Shown here in pieces: positions 12,122-16,087 of a stretch of 16,087 nt of DNA. This stretch comes from SG8-4 sp964562575. GTDB taxonomy: Bacteria; Planctomycetota; Phycisphaerae; Sedimentisphaerales; Anaerobacaceae. How positions within the stretch are numbered: position 1 is the stretch's first letter; every line of letters starts with the position of its first letter. The DNA lies in NCBI GenBank assembly GCA_964562575.1, contig CAZLTY010000092.1, forward strand, positions 1 to 16,087, read 5' to 3'. The notes below the pieces were generated by a model, which worked only from the letters and a program-made list of their open reading frames with translations, searched no databases and was not told where the DNA came from. Made by a program: the position numbers and the translations under genes.

Positions 12122-14995
12122 CTACTGAAAGTTCCACTGCGGCATGCTCAGCAGCAGGCCGACAAACTCTTCGACCCGGTCTTTGAAATCCTCAGGGTCC
12201 ATTCGATCCAGGCGCAGCGTCACACCGTCAGAATTCGTGGCCAAGTAGTCCAGCAGCAGGCTTCGGTTTGCCTCGGGCAGCATGTTCTGGTAAAGCAACT
12301 CATCGAAGTAAGCCACGATCTGCAGCGTTGTCTCCAGATTCCGCTCGTCCATAAATAGAAGCGCATCCCAATAGTAATCGGACTTGCGATTCTGCGCGAG
12401 GTCTAGGACGAAATCTATTCGTTCGAGCATGGAGGCCGTGCCGATCCAGTCGAGCCCCAGTTCCGAATAACCATCCGGATCATCGCGCGTGAAAAGATGC
12501 ATGCCCATGGCATTGTTCAGTTCTGGGAGCCCATCGCCGCTCGCACCGGCGTCGAGTGCGCGCAGGCTGCTGTTTATGAATTCCACTGGGGTCTTGACCT
12601 TGGCCCGATATGCCGTCTCCGACCAAAAGGCGCTGGACTGGTTTGCCGGGTCAAGCATCGCTTGCATGACAGTTCTGATATTGCCCACGGGCGCTGTAGA
12701 GTTCCATGCCACGAGCATCTCAGCCAGTAAATCCTGTAGTTCCGCCGGGGCGGTGCCGTCCTTGTACGTCGCAAGCGTGATCTCATCGGAGACGAACTTC
12801 TGGATCAGCTTGATGCAAATGAACTCTGCGGTCGCCGGATGGCTCGCTATGGACCGGACAATATCCACAGTGTTCCTCAGACCTGTCAGCCCCATGCGGC
12901 CCGATCCGTGTCCCTCGGGAATTACGATCTGGTGGGGCGTGCCCTCGAAGAGCACCTTACCGGATGTATCGTACATCTCAGGGTCGAAACCGAACGTCCA
13001 GATTCCGTTGAGGTCTCCTTTCTCGGTGCTTCCGGGCAGGATCCGGCGGTCAATCAGTCTGGGCAGAATGGACAAATCGGAACTGTTGAGTGTCCCGTTA
13101 TGGACCTGGATCGCAAGGATGTTCTCGCCGGCTTTAAGGATGCTTCTAAAGGGTTTGAGGCTGATTCTCGCGGTGCTGGCTGTGACCTCGTGATTGGGAG
13201 TGGCGTCTACGTCGTGGGCGGGGGGCGCCCCCAGAGTCTCCATATTTGCGCTGCGGGCGATCTCGTCACCGTTGAGATAGGCGACAAAACCGTCATCATA
13301 AGCGATTTCCAGAATCGGGTTCTCGAGCTGGTCCGGATCATCCAACATGAATCGACGACGCAGGTAGATCGAAAGGTAATTGCCGCGCATGTCGCTCAGC
13401 ACAGTGGCGTCGTCACCATCGCCATATCCGAATCCTGTGGAGCCGCGGAACCAGTGGGAGTCGGCGAATCCTGACCCGGCCCAAGCGGCCGAAGGACCGC
13501 CGGCGGCAGAGGGAGCGGGTTCCTGCGTTCCCTTGAAGAACCTCCAGCCGGTTCCGATCTCGATCAAGACGGTTTCCTCGCTCTCAACTTCACACTCGGT
13601 GGGAGGCAGAAAGGCCGAATCCGGGAAGCTCTGTGCCTGATCGCGTGGAACCTTGCAAACGCTCCATCCAGTGAAGCACTTTGCCAATTGCTCGATGTCT
13701 CTCTGGCGGTATCGGTTGTCGACTCCGAAGGCGAACAGTTCCAGAATCTCGCGAGCGTAGTTTTCATTGGCCGCTCCCTTGACGTTCAGCACACTGTCCA
13801 AATAGATCAGCATACTGGGGCTGGTCGCGCTGTACAGCAACAGGTCCCCGAAGCTGCCCAGGGCGTTATCATAGAAGAATTGATACTCCTGGTATTCCAG
13901 TTGAGCCGCCTCGGCCCGGGCCTGGGCTCGGGGCATTGCATCGGTCGCGTCGGAATTCTGGAGGGCGTCCAGATACTCGGCGACCTTGTCGTAATCGGTG
14001 GTAAAATGGTTCTCCCAGAACTCGGCGAGGATCGCCTGGAGTTGTCTCTGCGAGTACACACCCCGCACGTGGATGAGCTGCTGGAGTTCGTCGATTCCCC
14101 GGATCACCGTGCGGGCGGGGCCGGGGAGAATCTGACGGCTCAGAAGTTCGGGAATCATGCTGAGATCGCCGCTCGTAATGCTCCTGTTGTGGACCTGGAT
14201 GGCCAGTACATTGTCGCCCGTGTGGAGCAAATCTTTGTGATCGCTGATATCGAAGTCCCGCGGGGTCCCCGCCTCGTGGCTTGCAGTGGCCCTCGTGTTG
14301 TAAGGTACAATTCCGGCTGGCAAGTTGGCGCCGGCGACCTCGGCTCCATTGAGATAGGCCTTGAAACCGTCATCGTAATCCACTCGCAGGATAAGATTGT
14401 CGATCGCGGCGAGCTCTTCGGCATCCAGGAGGAATTTGTGCCTGAGGTGGACCGAGAGATAGCCTGCCTGGCCCTCATTGTCGGGTGTCTCGGGATCGTC
14501 GTTGATTCGGCGCATATCGGTGAGGACCGTTCGGTCGTCGCCGTCTCCTATGCCGATCCCAGTGGGGCCTCTGAGCCAATCCGCATCATAGAACATCAGG
14601 TGCCTCCAGCGTGGGTGCGGTTGGCTTGTTCCCTTGCGGTAGCGCCAGAACTGCCCGCTCATGACCAGGGGCGTCTCGCGGACAGGGAAGTTCAAAGTGA
14701 AAAGTGCATCTTCCCTTTGCCTGAGGCGTACGTTGCTGCGTTCGTCGATGCCTGCCGGGTCGAGCTGCTCGGCGATGTATGCCTTCACGCCGATTTGCCC
14801 AACGCGGGTCAGATCGGTAGAGGATGGCCCATAGGCGATGCGGTTGAGCACGTGCCCTGCCTTTTTGAGATCGGCGGCGCCTGCCGGGCGATCGGGTGTC
14901 GACAGACTCAGCAGCAAAAGTTCGGTCAAATACCTAGCGTGAGAGAATCTGTGAGCAACCATGGCGCAACGAACCTCCACATTTGCATCTGTCAT
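12122..14995 (-). CDS. DUF1800 protein interrupted by two copies of a beta-rich module
   Basis: 957 aa from the ATG at 14995. DUF1800 pieces are recognisable: AGHVLNRIAYGPSSTDL (~46-62), the ILAEFWENHF helix region (~322-331), YAREILELFAFGVDNRYRQRDIEQLAKCFTGW (~414-444), then FGFDPEMYDTSGKVLFEG (~668-685) and a helical C-terminal half. Between them lie two homologous inserts, ~112-292 and ~474-655, sharing TG-G-GDGDD-TVL-DMR, YLS--LR--F-LD, YDDGF-AYLNG-E-A, LAIQVHN and ILPG. These read as beta-sandwich modules. Start choice: the ATG at 14995 has AGAAGGA 11 nt upstream. An internal ATG at 14962 has a perfect GGAGGT about 10 nt upstream and would place a short hydrophobic stretch (LTELLLLSLS) near the terminus as a possible export signal. 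The function of DUF1800 is unknown. Confidence 0.9.
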   Translation of the reverse strand: MTDANVEVRCAMVAHRFSHARYLTELLLLSLSTPDRPAGAADLKKAGHVLNRIAYGPSSTDLTRVGQIGVKAYIAEQLDPAGIDERSNVRLRQREDALFTLNFPVRETPLVMSGQFWRYRKGTSQPHPRWRHLMFYDADWLRGPTGIGIGDGDDRTVLTDMRRINDDPETPDNEGQAGYLSVHLRHKFLLDAEELAAIDNLILRVDYDDGFKAYLNGAEVAGANLPAGIVPYNTRATASHEAGTPRDFDISDHKDLLHTGDNVLAIQVHNRSITSGDLSMIPELLSRQILPGPARTVIRGIDELQQLIHVRGVYSQRQLQAILAEFWENHFTTDYDKVAEYLDALQNSDATDAMPRAQARAEAAQLEYQEYQFFYDNALGSFGDLLLYSATSPSMLIYLDSVLNVKGAANENYAREILELFAFGVDNRYRQRDIEQLAKCFTGWSVCKVPRDQAQSFPDSAFLPPTECEVESEETVLIEIGTGWRFFKGTQEPAPSAAGGPSAAWAGSGFADSHWFRGSTGFGYGDGDDATVLSDMRGNYLSIYLRRRFMLDDPDQLENPILEIAYDDGFVAYLNGDEIARSANMETLGAPPAHDVDATPNHEVTASTARISLKPFRSILKAGENILAIQVHNGTLNSSDLSILPRLIDRRILPGSTEKGDLNGIWTFGFDPEMYDTSGKVLFEGTPHQIVIPEGHGSGRMGLTGLRNTVDIVRSIASHPATAEFICIKLIQKFVSDEITLATYKDGTAPAELQDLLAEMLVAWNSTAPVGNIRTVMQAMLDPANQSSAFWSETAYRAKVKTPVEFINSSLRALDAGASGDGLPELNNAMGMHLFTRDDPDGYSELGLDWIGTASMLERIDFVLDLAQNRKSDYYWDALLFMDERNLETTLQIVAYFDELLYQNMLPEANRSLLLDYLATNSDGVTLRLDRMDPEDFKDRVEEFVGLLLSMPQWNFQ

Positions 14996-15041
14996 TAACG
15001 ACAAGTTCCTTCTTACGGCCCCATAATCAATACCCTAAACC

Positions 15042-15070
15042 AATATAACACAATGTTGCGTGCGCCACAA
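15042..15070 (-). promoter_or_regulatory. Promoter of the DUF1800-DUF1501 operon
   Basis: On the minus strand TTGTGG (15070-15065) and TATATT (15047-15042) are 17 bp apart, ahead of the DUF1800 start. The next promoter, for the DUF1080 gene, points the other way from 15124. Confidence 0.5.
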
Positions 15071-15123
15071 ACAAATTCTTGGCCAAATCACGTGCGTCGG
15101 CTGCCGTCGATCCAAACGCACTG

Positions 15124-15152
15124 TTGGCGCTGTCGACGGATCGGTATATAAT
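15124..15152 (+). promoter_or_regulatory. Promoter of the DUF1080 lipoprotein gene
   Basis: TTGGCG (15124-15129), a 17-bp spacer and a perfect TATAAT (15147-15152). The expected start near 15159 leaves a leader of about 73 nt. Confidence 0.7.
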
Positions 15153-15231
15153 CTGCCGGTAACGTTAGGTCCCTCGCCTTTTGAGTGGGGCGGGGCAACA
15201 AAGGGTACAGCAATTAGCGAAAGGATTGACT

Positions 15232-16029
15232 ATGGCGAGGAAAGTTCTGTTGAGTGTTATCGTGTGCGGATTTGTGGTTCTGGCCGGTTGCGCCTCGCAG
15301 GAAACGGCCGAGAAGAAGGGCCCGTTGACGCAATACGTTGGAACCGACACGGGGCGATGGCTGATTCATGATGTCAACAGACCTGCGCCGCCGAAGGTAA
15401 CGCCTGGCAAGGTGCCGAGCGATGCGGTCGTATTGTTCGACGGAACGGATCTGTCGCAATGGACCGACACCAAGGGCGGAAAGTCCAAGTGGATTGTGAA
15501 GGAAGGCTGCATGGAGTCCGTTAAGGGAGCCGGCTACATCCAGAGCAAGCGTAAATTCGGCTCATGCCAATTGCACGTTGAGTTTGCCACACCTTCGACT
15601 GTAAAAGGCTCCGGCCAGGGCCGTGGAAACAGCGGCGTCTTCCTCATGGGCGAGTATGAGGTCCAGGTCCTTGACTCCTACGACAATCATACCTATCCCG
15701 ATGGGCAATGTGCCGCCCTTTACGGCAGGAATGCACCGCTTGTCAACGCGTCGGCAAAGCCCGGCGAGTGGCAGTCGTACGACATCATCTTCCATCGGCC
15801 CATTTTCGTGGGCGACAAGGTCGTCAGAAGAGCTAAGGCAACGTTCACCGTCCTCCACAACGGCGTCGTAGTCCACGATCACGTCGTGCTTGCGGGAGGC
15901 ACCGGCTGGAAAGGTCCGCATGCAATATCCGACTATAAGTCGCATGCCGACAAGGGGCCAATCTCACTGCAGGACCACGGCAATCCCGTACAATATCGCA
16001 ACATCTGGGTCCGCGAACTTGCCGACTGA
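15232..16029 (+). CDS. DUF1080 (3-keto-disaccharide hydrolase-like) lipoprotein
   Basis: 265 aa. The signal peptide ends in a lipobox LAGC (17-20), so the product is a lipid-anchored envelope protein. A single DUF1080 domain runs from ~62 to the end, opening with the hallmark LFDGTDLSQW (68-77). It continues with GRGNSGVFLMGEYEVQVLD in the middle and closes with LQDHGNPVQYRNIWVREL. The family has a concanavalin-like beta-jelly-roll fold; some members are annotated as hydrolases of 3-keto glycosides. The ATG at 15232 has AAGGA six nt upstream; the open frame extends back to a TTG at 15181 without a ribosome site. It is divergent from DUF1800. The stop codon is immediately followed by repeat copy C, so the transcript's 3' end lies in the repeat. 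Confidence 0.93.
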   Translation: MARKVLLSVIVCGFVVLAGCASQETAEKKGPLTQYVGTDTGRWLIHDVNRPAPPKVTPGKVPSDAVVLFDGTDLSQWTDTKGGKSKWIVKEGCMESVKGAGYIQSKRKFGSCQLHVEFATPSTVKGSGQGRGNSGVFLMGEYEVQVLDSYDNHTYPDGQCAALYGRNAPLVNASAKPGEWQSYDIIFHRPIFVGDKVVRRAKATFTVLHNGVVVHDHVVLAGGTGWKGPHAISDYKSHADKGPISLQDHGNPVQYRNIWVRELAD

Positions 16030-16087
16030 TACCCTTCAGGGTAGTAAATTCCCGCGGGCAAAACCATAGTCTATTACTGTGAAGCTA
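16030..16087 (+). repeat. Dispersed palindromic repeat, copy C (truncated by window end)
   Basis: Its first 27 bases are identical to copy A and the visible 58 bases differ at 11 positions. It starts at the base after the DUF1080 TGA. The inner left arm reads CGCGGGCAA, which would pair with the TTGCCC seen in copy B's right arm. The right half lies outside the window. Confidence 0.8.

Noticed and set aside
13688..14998. 436-codon plus-strand open frame
   Set aside because: Antisense shadow of the DUF1800 gene with low-complexity, non-protein-like composition.
1..16087. CRISPR array, tRNA, rRNA, phage or defence island
   Set aside because: No regularly spaced direct repeats, cloverleaf or conserved RNA motifs, integrase, nuclease or toxin-antitoxin signatures were seen.

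Overview
The window reads as a piece of a Gram-negative, probably planctomycetal chromosome, with class Phycisphaerae my best guess. This is inference from gene content: a DUF1800 + DUF1501 pair, a DUF1080 lipoprotein, large secreted glycoside-hydrolase-like proteins, a heptose epimerase (LPS core) and a TatC with a long extra periplasmic segment. No marker gene such as rRNA is present to prove it.

Layout. 102-2692 is mostly minus-strand: a hypothetical protein downstream of tyrS, then a small polytopic membrane protein. The membrane protein lies just behind hldD (2719-3696) and is probably in one operon with it. 3697-4561 has no large gene. It holds a compact candidate small transcription unit (promoter, 31-codon ORF, intrinsic terminator), an unassigned stretch, a 170-bp foldback MITE-like element and two strong hairpins. 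4562-5965 is a secreted DUF4832-type glycosidase-like protein, divergent from tatA-tatC (6230-7578). Convergent with tatC is a 922-residue secreted CBM + glycoside-hydrolase-like protein (7592-10360). A palindromic intergenic repeat of the GTCATTCC type lies at 10556-10663. A DUF1800-DUF1501 operon follows on the minus strand (10708-14995). A divergent DUF1080 lipoprotein (15232-16029) ends the window.

How the genes connect. Most products act outside the cytoplasm: three carry Sec or lipoprotein signals, and DUF1501 carries a twin-arginine signal that the TatA/TatC encoded a few kilobases away could serve. The two glycosidase-like proteins and the DUF1080 protein suggest polysaccharide breakdown. 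HldD serves outer-membrane LPS. TyrS is housekeeping.

The most unusual signals are four. (1) A ~100-bp dispersed repeat occurs in three copies: two fill the 5' leaders of tyrS and the DUF4832 gene in opposite orientations, and the third begins at the base after the DUF1080 stop codon. (2) The DUF1800 protein appears to be interrupted twice by two copies of the same beta-rich module. (3) TatC has roughly 85 extra residues in its first periplasmic loop. (4) The candidate small membrane-peptide or sRNA unit lies upstream of hldD. I see no CRISPR array, tRNA, rRNA or defence cluster.
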